Part shown: positions 1 to 8,071 of the stretch, in pieces
How the letters are laid out: every line of letters starts with the position of its first letter
How positions within the stretch are numbered: the first letter of the stretch is position 1
DNA from: Rheinheimera sp.
GTDB lineage: Bacteria > Pseudomonadota > Gammaproteobacteria > Enterobacterales > Alteromonadaceae
DNA length: 64,000 bases
NCBI GenBank assembly: GCA_008015325.1
Contig: SSFI01000003.1
Coordinates: forward strand, 102,328 to 166,327
Direction: 5' to 3'
Translations under genes and position numbers: made by a program
The notes under the pieces: model-generated
The model's input: only the letters and a program-made list of their open reading frames with translations
Told to the model about the DNA's origin: nothing
The model's database searches: none

Positions 1-913
1 TGAGGAAGTAATCACCAGCCTGGGCTCTGAGCTGTGGGTCATCAGAGAGCAGGCTGTCGAGAATAGTGGCAAATTCATTTGGCAGGCCCAGGCTTCGCGC
101 CGGTATAGCTTTGCGGCCAAAACGACAACCTTGCCCGGATGCCAGAGCGTACAATGTGCCCGCCACGCCCTGTTCGTCAAAACGTGGGCTGGACAAGGCA
201 CCGGCCCTTTGCTCAGCGCCGATAAAATACACGTCGCCAAGCCGCGCATTGGAATGCTGTAAATCGGCAGACATCAGGCTCATCACGTTATTACCGAGAT
301 AATTGCCGTGCTCGTCCGTCTGCGCAAACACTGAACTGCCCCAATCCACCAGACTGATCTGACCGCTGACTTCGTCATACACCAGATTGGACGGCTTGAT
401 ATCGCCATGCACTATCGGACAGGCCTCACCGTCTTTCTGATGGCTGCGTAAAAACTTCAGCAAACTGGCAAGCTGGGCGGCGATTTCAATAATCAGCCGC
501 ACCGGCAAGCGGCCATGGCGCAGGCTGTATTGTTCGAGGTCAATCCCCCGCGCCCGGCCCATCATCAGAATGCCTTGTTTTTTCACCAGCTGATACGTGA
601 TATAACGCGGCACATTCGGGTGCTGGATTTGCGACAGCATATAAGCCTCGTCGGCCAGCCGCTCCTGGATATGCTGCGGCAGATTAACGCGGGAGAACTT
701 AAACACACATTGCTCACCGGCTTTATCAAGGCCAGCGAAAGCAAAACCGTAAGCGCCTTTGCCCACCAGTTCGATGTCGCGATAGCCGAGTTTAGCCAGC
801 TCGTCCATACAAAGCGCGACCCAGTCTTTGAGTTTTTTCGCGTCGTTGGCGTTGAGCAGGTAAATCGACTGCTCTTCCGGAATATAAAAATTACGTAGTT
901 GGTGTTTGTACAT
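1..913 (-). CDS. Protein kinase-like protein (partial, C-terminus beyond left edge)
   Basis: An open frame starts at ATG 913 and runs off the window at position 1, giving 304 visible residues. It has the landmarks of a Hanks-type Ser/Thr kinase: a glycine loop GKGAYG at residues 51-56, a probable ATP-anchoring lysine in VFKFSR (K72), a candidate helix-C glutamate near residue 89, a catalytic loop HGDIKPSN (169-176) and DWG (190-192). HGD and DWG replace the canonical HRD and DFG, a variant seen in bacterial kinase families, so activity is likely but not proven. The start codon lies only about 10 bases past the hairpin that ends the upstream bkd operon, and no good ribosome-binding site is visible. 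Expression may therefore depend on readthrough or on a promoter inside bkdB. The substrate is unknown. Confidence 0.8.
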   Translation of the reverse strand, partial: MYKHQLRNFYIPEEQSIYLLNANDAKKLKDWVALCMDELAKLGYRDIELVGKGAYGFAFAGLDKAGEQCVFKFSRVNLPQHIQERLADEAYMLSQIQHPNVPRYITYQLVKKQGILMMGRARGIDLEQYSLRHGRLPVRLIIEIAAQLASLLKFLRSHQKDGEACPIVHGDIKPSNLVYDEVSGQISLVDWGSSVFAQTDEHGNYLGNNVMSLMSADLQHSNARLGDVYFIGAEQRAGALSSPRFDEQGVAGTLYALASGQGCRFGRKAIPARSLGLPNEFATILDSLLSDDPQLRAQAGDYFL

Positions 914-922
914 CGCGAAAAC

Positions 923-948
923 AAAAAAGCCCCGTGTGGGGCTTTTTT
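923..948 (-). terminator. Intrinsic terminator after bkd operon
   Basis: An A6-GCCCC / GGGGC-T6 hairpin with a 4-base loop has T-runs on both sides, so it could work in either direction. It follows bkdB on the minus strand and lies immediately before the kinase start codon. Confidence 0.8.
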
Positions 949-999
949 AACAGGTTTTCAGCGCATTAGATAGCTTCTGCGCGTGCTTTAGCGCCTTCG

Positions 1000-2580
1000 T
1001 CAGCGCATCGCCACCAACATGGCAGACGGCTCTTCGAGGTATTTTTTCCACAGGTTGGTAAAGCGCGCGATAGTACCACCGTCGATGACACGGTGATCGC
1101 CCGACCAGCTGACCTGCATGATGGAGCGCGCCACCACATGGCCTTTGCTGTCAAAACGCGGCAGTTGCTGCACTTTGCCCAAAGCCACAATTGCCACTTC
1201 CGGTTTGTTGATAATCGGCGTCGCGACAGTACCACCGATAGCGCCAATATTGGAAATGGTGATTGTGCCGCCTTTTAAATCCGCCGGACTGACGCGGCCT
1301 TCGCGCGCTAAATCAGTTAAACGCGTTAAATCCTGCGCAATTTCGACAATAGATTTACGCTGGCAATCTTTCACATTAGGCACTAAAAGACCGACTTTGG
1401 AATCCACCGCGATACCGATGTTATGCTCGTCAAAATACGTCAGCGCCGTGCAATCCGCATTGACTTGACTGTTTAAGATTGGGAACTCATTGAGCGCCAG
1501 TGACATCGCTTTGATAAAAAACGGCATCATCGTCAGCTTCACACCTTGTTTGGCTAAACCATCTTTCAGGCTTAAACGCAAAGCAATCAGCTCGGTCAGG
1601 TCAATCTCTTCGCAATAGGTAAAGTGCGGAATGGTCGCTACGGATTCAGCCATCTGCCGCGCCATCGCAGCTTTAATGCCTTTAATCGGCTCAACCCGGC
1701 GGCCGGTGCTGCCTGCAGTTACTGGCGCTGGCGCAGTGTCACGCGTCGCTGCAACTGGTGCGGCGGTGGCTTGTGCTGTTACGGCACCAGAAGCAAACGC
1801 TTGCACGTCTTGTTTAAACACCCGGCCTTTAGGGCCAGTGCCCGGCACCCGGTGGATGTCGACGCTGAGCTCGCGCGCCAGACGACGCACGGCCGGACTT
1901 GCCAGTGCTTTATGGCCGGCTGGCAGGCTGGTCGCAGTTGCTGTAACAGATGCCGTAGCAGACGCAGCAACTGGCACGCCCGACTGAACCGCTGCTGGTG
2001 CAATGGCGTGTGCAGAGCCCGGCGTTGCAGAGGCCAGCGTCGCGTCCATTTCAATGGCAAACAGTGGCGCATGTACTTTAGCGATATGGCCTTTGGCAGT
2101 ATAAAGCTTGACCACTTTGCCCGGATGTTTGGCCGGGATTTGCACTAAGGCTTTGTCGGTCATCACATCACAAACCGGTTGATCTTCAGCGATGATATCG
2201 CCTTCTTTGACCAGCCATTCGACCACTTCACATTCAACGATGCCTTCACCGATATCCGGCAGAATAAAATCTTCCACCACTTTACCGCCAACAGCCACAG
2301 GTGCAACCGGCGCTGCAACCACAGGGGCATCCCCCGCAGCCACATCCACAATCATTTCAAACAAAGGCGCATGCACTTTGGCGATATCGCCTTTTGCGTA
2401 ATACAGCTTGCTGACGACGCCGTTGTATACTGCCGGAATTTGTACCAGCGCTTTGTCGGTCATCACGTCGCAGATCGGCTGATCTTCAACAATGCGGTCG
2501 CCTTCTTTCACCAGCCAGTCGACCAGTTCACATTCGACGATGCCTTCACCAATGTCCGGCAGGATAAAATCTTTTTTCAT
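1000..2580 (-). CDS. bkdB: Branched-chain 2-oxoacid dehydrogenase E2 (lipoamide acyltransferase)
   Basis: This is the E2 core of the branched-chain 2-oxoacid dehydrogenase complex, which transfers acyl groups from E1-bound thiamine diphosphate through lipoyl-lysine to CoA. The 526-residue protein has two tandem lipoyl domains (about 1-80 and 103-180), each with the lipoylation motif MTDKALVQIPA. An Ala/Pro/Thr-rich linker follows, then a peripheral-subunit-binding domain (about 228-265, with the sequence SPAVRRLARELSVD) and the catalytic domain ending in DHRVIDGG, whose His/Asp are the catalytic residues. Two lipoyl domains are more than most bacterial BkdB proteins carry. It is the last gene after bkdA1 and bkdA2; no E3 (lipoamide dehydrogenase) gene is in the operon, so E3 is presumably shared with other complexes. 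A start in AT-rich ATG 2580 follows bkdA2 by 13 bases. Confidence 0.93.
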   Translation of the reverse strand: MKKDFILPDIGEGIVECELVDWLVKEGDRIVEDQPICDVMTDKALVQIPAVYNGVVSKLYYAKGDIAKVHAPLFEMIVDVAAGDAPVVAAPVAPVAVGGKVVEDFILPDIGEGIVECEVVEWLVKEGDIIAEDQPVCDVMTDKALVQIPAKHPGKVVKLYTAKGHIAKVHAPLFAIEMDATLASATPGSAHAIAPAAVQSGVPVAASATASVTATATSLPAGHKALASPAVRRLARELSVDIHRVPGTGPKGRVFKQDVQAFASGAVTAQATAAPVAATRDTAPAPVTAGSTGRRVEPIKGIKAAMARQMAESVATIPHFTYCEEIDLTELIALRLSLKDGLAKQGVKLTMMPFFIKAMSLALNEFPILNSQVNADCTALTYFDEHNIGIAVDSKVGLLVPNVKDCQRKSIVEIAQDLTRLTDLAREGRVSPADLKGGTITISNIGAIGGTVATPIINKPEVAIVALGKVQQLPRFDSKGHVVARSIMQVSWSGDHRVIDGGTIARFTNLWKKYLEEPSAMLVAMR

Positions 2581-2593
2581 CGATAACTCCGGC

Positions 2594-3574
2594 TCAGAAA
2601 TTGACTGAAGCTTTAATGGCTTCGAAGGTTTTTAAATGGTCGGCGACGTATTCTTTTTCCAGCGCCAGCGGGTACGGTGTATCCAGACCACAGACGCGCA
2701 GGATTGGGCTTTCCAGATGCAGGAAACAGCGCTGCTGAATAGTCGCGGCGATTTCACCGGCAAAACCACCGGTTAGCGGCGCTTCGTGATTAATCACCAG
2801 CCGGCCGGTCTTTTTCACCGACTCTGCGACGGTATCGACGTCCCACGGCAGGATACTGCGAAGGTCAATCAGCTCACAGGAAATGCCGATGGCTTCGGCC
2901 ATTTCGACCGCTTTTTCCACGATCTCCATCTGGGCGCCCCAAGCAAGCACAGTGACTTGCGTGCCGGTTTTCATTACTTCGGCCTGACCAATCGGCAGCT
3001 CGTAATATTCTTCCGGCACTTCACCGACGGACGCGCGGTACAGCTTCTTAGGTTCAAAGAAAATCACCGGGTCCGGGCAGTTAATCGAAGCCAGCAACAA
3101 ACCTTTGGCCTGATGCGGGTTGCGTGGTACGACGATTTTTAAACCCGGCGTGTGGGCAAAATAAGCTTCCGGCGACTGACTGTGGTAGTGACCACCGGCA
3201 ATGCCGCCACCATATGGCGTGCGGAATACCAGTCCACCGACGTTAAATTCATTACCTGAGCGGTAACGGAACTTGGCGGTTTCGTTGACGATTTGGTCAA
3301 AGGCCGGGAAGATATAATCAGCGAACTGAATTTCCGCCACCGGCTTCATACCTTGTGCCGCCATGCCGTTGGCAAAACCAGCAATGCCCTGTTCGGTCAA
3401 AGGCGTGTTAAAACAACGGGCTTTGCCGTATTTTTCCTGCAATTTTGAGGTGGCGCGGAACACGCCGCCGAAATGGCCAACGTCTTCACCAAAACACACC
3501 ACACCGTCATCTTTGGCCATCGCTAAATCGAGCGCGTTGTTGATGGCCTGCAACATATTCATCTTCGGCATCAT
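2594..3574 (-). CDS. bkdA2: Branched-chain 2-oxoacid dehydrogenase E1 beta subunit
   Basis: This is the beta chain of the thiamine-diphosphate-dependent E1, which decarboxylates 2-oxoacids derived from Leu, Ile and Val. The 326 residues match the family length. Recognisable family segments are [13 protein letters not shown] near residue 29 (with the TPP-activating Glu), [31 protein letters not shown] and the [11 protein letters not shown] region. Its start overlaps the end of bkdA1 by four bases (ATGA), which indicates translational coupling. Confidence 0.95.
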   Translation of the reverse strand: MMPKMNMLQAINNALDLAMAKDDGVVCFGEDVGHFGGVFRATSKLQEKYGKARCFNTPLTEQGIAGFANGMAAQGMKPVAEIQFADYIFPAFDQIVNETAKFRYRSGNEFNVGGLVFRTPYGGGIAGGHYHSQSPEAYFAHTPGLKIVVPRNPHQAKGLLLASINCPDPVIFFEPKKLYRASVGEVPEEYYELPIGQAEVMKTGTQVTVLAWGAQMEIVEKAVEMAEAIGISCELIDLRSILPWDVDTVAESVKKTGRLVINHEAPLTGGFAGEIAATIQQRCFLHLESPILRVCGLDTPYPLALEKEYVADHLKTFEAIKASVNF

Positions 3575-4752
3575 ATTCTCCCCGACGTGATTGGATACGC
3601 ATCCGGATATTTGCGGATGTGGTCTTTCAGGTCCGCCAGCTGGCGTTCCAGTTCAGGGATAGGTTCGGCGTAAACATCACTGATCAAATGTTCGATACCT
3701 GGCTTGGCAACTTTTTCCGCCACTTTTAACGCTTCGAGAATGTCCTGACGCAGCTGCTCAGTGGCAACTTTGTCGGCTTCATCATCCAGCCAGCATTTTT
3801 GCAACAGGTATAAACGGAAACGAGAGATCGGGTCGTTTTTGCGCCACAGCTCTTCTTCTTCTTTTGAGCGATAACCGCTTGGGTCGTCTGACGATGAATG
3901 CGCACCTAAACGGTAAGCAATAGATTCCAACAGCACCGGCTCGTTATGGGCTAAAGCGTATTCACGCGCCATTTTGGTGGCCTGATACACCGCTAAAATA
4001 TCTGCGCCATCCACGCGGATAGTTTTCATGCCATAACCAACGCCGCGACAGGCAATGCCGTCGCCTTTAAACTGCTCGTTGGCCGGTGTTGATATGGCAT
4101 AACCGTTATTGCGACAGAAAAACAGCACCGGCGCTTTGTGCACGGCGGCCATATTTAAACCAGCGTGGAAGTCGCCTTCAGAGGCTGCGCCTTCACCAAA
4201 ATAACAGATGGTGACGTTTGATAAACCACGCAGTTTTTGCGCATACGCATAACCGGCTGCTTGTGGAATCTGCGTGCCAAGCGGGCTTGAAATCGTCATG
4301 TAATGAATGGCATTGCTGCCGTAATGCACCGGCATCTGCCGGCCTTTACCTAAATCTTTTTCGTTGGAGAACAGCTGGTTCATAAACTGCTCCAGCGTAA
4401 ACCCACGGTAACGCAAGGCGCCTTGCTCACGGTATTGCGCCATGATCATGTCGGCATCATCCAGCGCTGCCGCGCTGCCGACGGTGGCAGCTTCTTCACC
4501 CAGGCACTTCATATAAAAGCTGATGCGGCCCTGACGCTGTGCGCCTAACATCCGTTCATCTAATACCCGGATAAAGGTCATGGTCTGATACATTTTTAAT
4601 GCGGTGGCCTTGTCCAGCTCGGGCGCCGTGGCACCGGCGTACAAAGTGCCGTCATCCTGTAAAATGCGCAGTGTTGGGATCTGCAAAGCGTGGCCACTGG
4701 TGAATTCGGCCTGATGAACAGTCGAAATCGTGGCGTTATTCGGGTTGGTCAT
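3571..4752 (-). CDS. bkdA1: Branched-chain 2-oxoacid dehydrogenase E1 alpha subunit
   Basis: This is the alpha chain of the E1 decarboxylase and the first gene of the operon. The 393 residues include [17 protein letters not shown], the thiamine diphosphate motif [23 protein letters not shown], and the loop [16 protein letters not shown], where the mammalian enzyme is phosphorylated. The N-terminal extension of about 60 residues is typical of bacterial BkdA1. A palindrome resembling a LiuR operator lies about 150 bases upstream, consistent with control by branched-chain amino-acid catabolism. Confidence 0.95.
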   Translation of the reverse strand: MTNPNNATISTVHQAEFTSGHALQIPTLRILQDDGTLYAGATAPELDKATALKMYQTMTFIRVLDERMLGAQRQGRISFYMKCLGEEAATVGSAAALDDADMIMAQYREQGALRYRGFTLEQFMNQLFSNEKDLGKGRQMPVHYGSNAIHYMTISSPLGTQIPQAAGYAYAQKLRGLSNVTICYFGEGAASEGDFHAGLNMAAVHKAPVLFFCRNNGYAISTPANEQFKGDGIACRGVGYGMKTIRVDGADILAVYQATKMAREYALAHNEPVLLESIAYRLGAHSSSDDPSGYRSKEEEELWRKNDPISRFRLYLLQKCWLDDEADKVATEQLRQDILEALKVAEKVAKPGIEHLISDVYAEPIPELERQLADLKDHIRKYPDAYPITSGRI

Positions 4753-4902
4753 AGATCTCTCTTTGTCATGCGGGTAACGCGGACCTTGGTGTTTGCCGGC
4801 TTTACCTTGATGTTAAACCCATCTGACCGACAGTCTGTCGCTGTTTAGGTCAGCTTCTCCCCTGGATTTTTGCAGATGTCTGGCCGCGTCATATTTTTAT
4901 AC

Positions 4903-4918
4903 TTGACGTTAACGTCAA
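4903..4918 (-). promoter_or_regulatory. LiuR-like operator upstream of bkd operon
   Basis: TTGACGTTAACGTCAA is a perfect 16-base palindrome. It resembles, from memory, the site of LiuR, a MerR-family regulator of branched-chain amino-acid degradation in Alteromonadales. On the minus strand its first half can serve as a -35 (TTGACG) with TATGAC 19 bases further on. That long spacer is typical of MerR-controlled promoters, but the -10 is poor. The regulator gene is not in this window. Confidence 0.6.
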
Positions 4919-5082
4919 CCAAACCCCTGCAGGATGCTGTTATTGTTTTTATTCCAGCGCGGCTGACTTTACCTTTACGTAAACTGCATTGCAACTGCGC
5001 CAGCTTGTAAAACGTAGCACAGCCGGGGTTTTTACGGTGAATTTTTCCGAGCTCTCGAATAAGGAAAACTAATGTGAAGGAA

Positions 5083-5103
5083 AAACGGGCGTAAAGCCCG
5101 TTT
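5083..5103 (-). terminator. Intrinsic terminator after astE
   Basis: An AAACGGGC / GCCCGTTT hairpin with a 5-base loop is followed, on the minus strand, by a T-run. It lies 17 bases after the astE stop. Confidence 0.75.
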
Positions 5104-5120
5104 ATTAAAGGTGGACGGAT

Positions 5121-6188
5121 TTAGTCACACAACTGCCCGGCAACTGAAACCGGCTTTACCAGCAACATAGCGCGCTGACCGATGGCAACATCAGCATTGG
5201 GGAAAATAATGGCTTCGCCTGGCTCGTCGACACGGTACTCGACTGTACCATCCCGCGCCAACACAGTACCAAGTGGGAACTGGGTAAAGTTTTCGATATT
5301 GCGGGCAAAACACAGCTCAAACTGTTCAGTGTGTTTATTCACCGCACGGCTGACGACAAAGAAGTTGAACTGGCTTTCGTCAAATTCGGCAAGTGTTGGC
5401 ACTGTATCTGTGACCAAAGCCCGCAGCATCAAATCACATGCGGCAAAACGGCTCATATCGTTCTCGCCAAAGGGCCGCACTTTACCCAGCTCCAGCGTAA
5501 AAGCATGGGCGCCGCAGCTTTGCGCGCCGAAATAGCTGAAAGTCGAGGCCGGTGTTTGCATCAGCAGAAAAGTTTCTACGCCGCAGGCATGTAAAAAACG
5601 CAGCTGGGTTTTGTTCCACGGTTTGCCATGTAAAAACGGATAAACAGCGAATTTTTCAAACTGCGAGCCACGAATAGCCGTATGCAGGTCGTAGAGCAGA
5701 CGCTCGCGCCCGTCGCCACCGGCCTGATAAAAGCGCTGTACATAGTGTTCAAGTCTTGCTGCGCGCTGACGCTCCCAGGTAGGTTCACCCTCACCTTTGC
5801 TGTGATGACCAGAGAACAAACGATTCAGGTTGTCGACCAGTTCCCGTTTACCCGCATTGATCGCCGGCGGATTGCCGAATAAAAACAAGGTGCGTTGTTT
5901 GAGTTGCAGTTTACCTGCCAGCACGTCCTGACACAGCGCAGCACAAAGTTCAATCGGCGCCGTTTCATTGCCGTGCACACCAGATGACAACACGATATCG
6001 GTATTGCCATGCTGCACTGGTGTCAGACAAATAACGCCGGTATCCCAAATCTCGGCAACAGTGCCATCCGCCAGCACATAAGAAAATGGGGTTAATTGTT
6101 CCGGATGACTTAGTGTCAGCGCGAGAAAATCACCGCTTATCTCGAGTTCTGCCGGGCTCAGCGCACGGCCAAGAATATTTGTTGTCAT
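5121..6188 (-). CDS. astE: Succinylglutamate desuccinylase
   Basis: Last enzyme of the arginine succinyltransferase (AST) pathway, hydrolysing N-succinylglutamate to glutamate and succinate. The 355-residue protein has the zinc ligands of the M14/AstE-AspA family: GVHGNETAP supplies H72 and E75, and YDLHTA supplies H169. A catalytic Glu is likely in the TLELGKVRPFG segment. The other ast genes are not adjacent, so astE stands alone here. A broader aspartoacylase-like role is the alternative, but length and motifs favour AstE. Confidence 0.88.
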   Translation of the reverse strand: MTTNILGRALSPAELEISGDFLALTLSHPEQLTPFSYVLADGTVAEIWDTGVICLTPVQHGNTDIVLSSGVHGNETAPIELCAALCQDVLAGKLQLKQRTLFLFGNPPAINAGKRELVDNLNRLFSGHHSKGEGEPTWERQRAARLEHYVQRFYQAGGDGRERLLYDLHTAIRGSQFEKFAVYPFLHGKPWNKTQLRFLHACGVETFLLMQTPASTFSYFGAQSCGAHAFTLELGKVRPFGENDMSRFAACDLMLRALVTDTVPTLAEFDESQFNFFVVSRAVNKHTEQFELCFARNIENFTQFPLGTVLARDGTVEYRVDEPGEAIIFPNADVAIGQRAMLLVKPVSVAGQLCD

Positions 6189-6237
6189 GTTTTGGCTTTG
6201 TTATCTCAAAAAATGCGTTAACCCATTCTACGCAAAA

Positions 6238-7122
6238 TCAGGCCCACATCACCAGCACAGCCGCCACTACGACCAATGCAAGGCCCAGCAAGTCGGTGCG
6301 TTTAAGCTTTTCTTTAAACCAGAACACTGAAATCAACAAGGTAAACAGCACTTCCACCTGCCCCAGTGTTTTTACCAGAGGTACGGTTTCGAGGCTCATC
6401 GCAGTAAACCAGCCGAGTGATCCAACACAGCTGAAAAAACTTGTCGCCATTGTCAACCGGGGCCTGTTCCACAGCGCCACCAGCACCGCCCGGTCACGAA
6501 GCAGCAAATAACTCAGCAACAGCAAGGTCTGGCAGCTGATAACAAACAGCAACACCCAGGCCGCGCCATAAGGAAACGGCAACCCCAGCGTGAGGCTGGC
6601 TTCTCTGATCCACAAAGAAGTAAGCGCAAACGCTGCGCCGCAAGCCGCGCCAATCGCAACAGTTCTGAGCGGCAGCTCGCGGATCTTCTTCACACCGCTG
6701 AGTAAAAACACCGCCACAGCACCCACCGCTACGCCAAGCCAACCCAGCGGACTGAGCGCGCTGGCAAAAAATAACACGCCAAGCACTGCCGCGAAGATCG
6801 CCTCTGATTTCGCCAGACCAACACCGATGGCATAATTTTTTTGTTTAAACAGCACTACCATGAGGGCCGTCGCCAGAATTTGCATCAGTGACGCGGCCAG
6901 TACAAAACCAGCAAATCCCAACGAAAACTGCGGCACTTCTGGCCGCTGTAAGGGGGGAGTCAGCGCATACAAAGCCCATAAATAAAGCGCCGCTAACGGA
7001 CCCGCGTAGATAAAACGCGCTAGCGTCACACCCAGCACTGAGACTTCTCTGCTGAGTTCCTTTTGACAGGCATTGCGAACCGCCTGCATTGACGCGGCCA
7101 ATAAGGTAAATAGAATCCACAT
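6238..7122 (-). CDS. EamA/DMT-family membrane transporter
   Basis: A hydrophobic protein of about 294 residues with roughly ten predicted membrane helices and two EamA repeats, as in the drug/metabolite transporter superfamily. The C-terminal repeat shows ETVPLVKTLGQVEVLFTLLISVFWFKEKL, typical of EamA proteins. The start is placed at ATG 7122 because it begins the first membrane helix (MWILFTLLAA) and has a GGAGG about 10 bases upstream. The frame is open to 7167 and would add 15 hydrophilic residues. The substrate cannot be told from sequence; members export amino acids or other metabolites. Confidence 0.8.
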   Translation of the reverse strand: MWILFTLLAASMQAVRNACQKELSREVSVLGVTLARFIYAGPLAALYLWALYALTPPLQRPEVPQFSLGFAGFVLAASLMQILATALMVVLFKQKNYAIGVGLAKSEAIFAAVLGVLFFASALSPLGWLGVAVGAVAVFLLSGVKKIRELPLRTVAIGAACGAAFALTSLWIREASLTLGLPFPYGAAWVLLFVISCQTLLLLSYLLLRDRAVLVALWNRPRLTMATSFFSCVGSLGWFTAMSLETVPLVKTLGQVEVLFTLLISVFWFKEKLKRTDLLGLALVVVAAVLVMWA

Positions 7123-7271
7123 AAATTTCCGGCCTCCGGCGTGGCGCAGCTGATTAAACGCAGACATCCGGATGGATGTAGCCAGCTACTACCATAACCG
7201 AAACAGAGGCCAGAGTTTGGCCTATTTGCCTGATAAACCGGCTAAAAATGCCGCAGTCAGCATGGACAGCA

Positions 7272-7299
7272 TTGCAATCAGACAGAAAGACAGTAAGAT
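7272..7299 (+). promoter_or_regulatory. Promoter candidate for tRNA-Pro
   Basis: TTGCAA and TAAGAT are separated by 16 bases and followed by the GC-rich discriminator GGCGC, as expected of a stringently controlled stable-RNA promoter. The -10 ends 11 bases before the mature tRNA. Confidence 0.55.
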
Positions 7300-7310
7300 A
7301 AGGCGCTCGT

Positions 7311-7387
7311 CGGTACGTAGCGCAGCCTGGTAGCGCACTGTCATGGGGTGTCAGGGGTCGTGGGTTCGAATCCCGCCGTACCGACCA
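7311..7387 (+). tRNA. tRNA-Pro (anticodon GGG)
   Basis: A 77-base cloverleaf with acceptor arms CGGTACG/CGTACCG, a D-arm containing AGCCTGGTAGCGC, the anticodon loop ATGGGGT, the T-arm GGGTTCGAATCCC and an encoded CCA. The anticodon GGG reads CCC and CCT proline codons. The anticodon stem has a T-T mismatch that the E. coli proL tRNA shares. It is a single gene with its own terminator, and no integrase or repeated 3' end is seen nearby. Confidence 0.97.
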
Positions 7388-7401
7388 TTAAATTTCGCTC
7401 G

Positions 7402-7425
7402 AAAAGCCTGCTTTTGCAGGCTTTT
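7402..7425 (+). terminator. Intrinsic terminator after tRNA-Pro
   Basis: The hairpin AAAAGCCTGC-TTTT-GCAGGCTTTTT lies 15 bases after the tRNA and ends in five Ts. Confidence 0.9.
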
Positions 7426-7865
7426 TGCATTTAGGTGGTTTGCTTTTGTGATGTACCGCACGGTTTGATAATTTTTGGCTCAGGGGACGTTTCAGCCGGC
7501 GGGCATACATTTAGCTGCAAGCTAAATTATTCAGTAGAAAGACAACGTTGTCTTGTAACTAAATGCGGACAACAGTGCAATGACGTAAATTTACTGCGTT
7601 GATTTCTGTGGCAATTAATTAGTGATTTTACTACTGCCAGTACTTTTTCATTTTGACCGTCCGCCAAAATAACGCATAGCTCCAGTTAGCAAAAACCGGC
7701 ATTCTTTACAATTATCAGGCTTTGGCCGGAACGGACGCCGACGCTTAGCTCAGATGAAGATCTGCCCGCATGCCGGTTTCGTCATTCACGTCATGCTGAT
7801 CATCTGACTGCAACACATAACTGGCATTCTGCCAGCGTGGTCTGAGATTTTACTGAGGTGATGTG
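7426..7865. other. Intergenic region with inverted repeats
   Basis: About 440 bases without a convincing gene. It contains an inverted repeat TTTAGCT-GCA-AGCTAAA (about 7510-7526) and a perfect 16-base palindrome at 7539-7554, both upstream of a small reading frame at 7866. Nothing else is recognised. Confidence 0.6.
7539..7554. promoter_or_regulatory. Perfect 16-bp palindrome, LacI-type operator candidate
   Basis: AAGACAACGTTGTCTT is identical to its reverse complement. The central CG and the GACAACGTTGTC core look like sites of LacI-family regulators. No sugar gene or LacI regulator is nearby, so its target is unclear. Confidence 0.4.
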
Positions 7866-8054
7866 ATGAAGACGGAACAACTGAACAGAACATTTCAGCC
7901 GGAATACTACCCAACCGCGGGGTTTGGCAGTGTGGCGCCGCCCTGGATTAAGGCGGATTTACTGGTGGCAACACCTTCAAAGCCAGCAAACTTAAAACCT
8001 GCAGCACCCGGCTGGCAATGGCTCAGGCGCCAGCTCGGCTGGCACCTGGGATAA
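7866..8054 (+). CDS. Small hypothetical protein (62 aa)
   Basis: ATG 7866 has a good ribosome-binding site, GAGGTG, five bases upstream. The 62-residue product is Pro/Trp-rich, has no signal peptide, and ends in a Trp/Arg-rich segment (WQWLRRQLGWHLG) that could form an amphipathic helix. I do not recognise the family. It converges on the SbtA-like gene, leaving 17 bases between stops. The ribosome-binding site supports translation, but length alone is weak evidence; two palindromes upstream could regulate it. Confidence 0.45.
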   Translation: MKTEQLNRTFQPEYYPTAGFGSVAPPWIKADLLVATPSKPANLKPAAPGWQWLRRQLGWHLG

Positions 8055-8071
8055 AGCCATACAGTCTGCTG

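Larger units (their letters stand above)
4753..5120. other. Intergenic region between bkdA1 and astE
   Basis: This 368-base stretch holds no convincing gene. It contains the LiuR-like palindrome at 4903-4918, a second 10-base palindrome TTTACGTAAA at 4974-4983, and the astE terminator at 5083-5103. Genes on both sides are on the minus strand, so this must hold the bkd promoter. Confidence 0.7.

Noticed and set aside
966..1247. Alternative minus-strand frame overlapping the 3' end of bkdB
   Set aside because: It is in the wrong frame for the E2 catalytic domain, which ends normally at 1000.
7311..7387. tRNA-Pro as an integration site for a mobile element
   Set aside because: No integrase, no duplicated tRNA 3' end and no compositional island were seen next to it.
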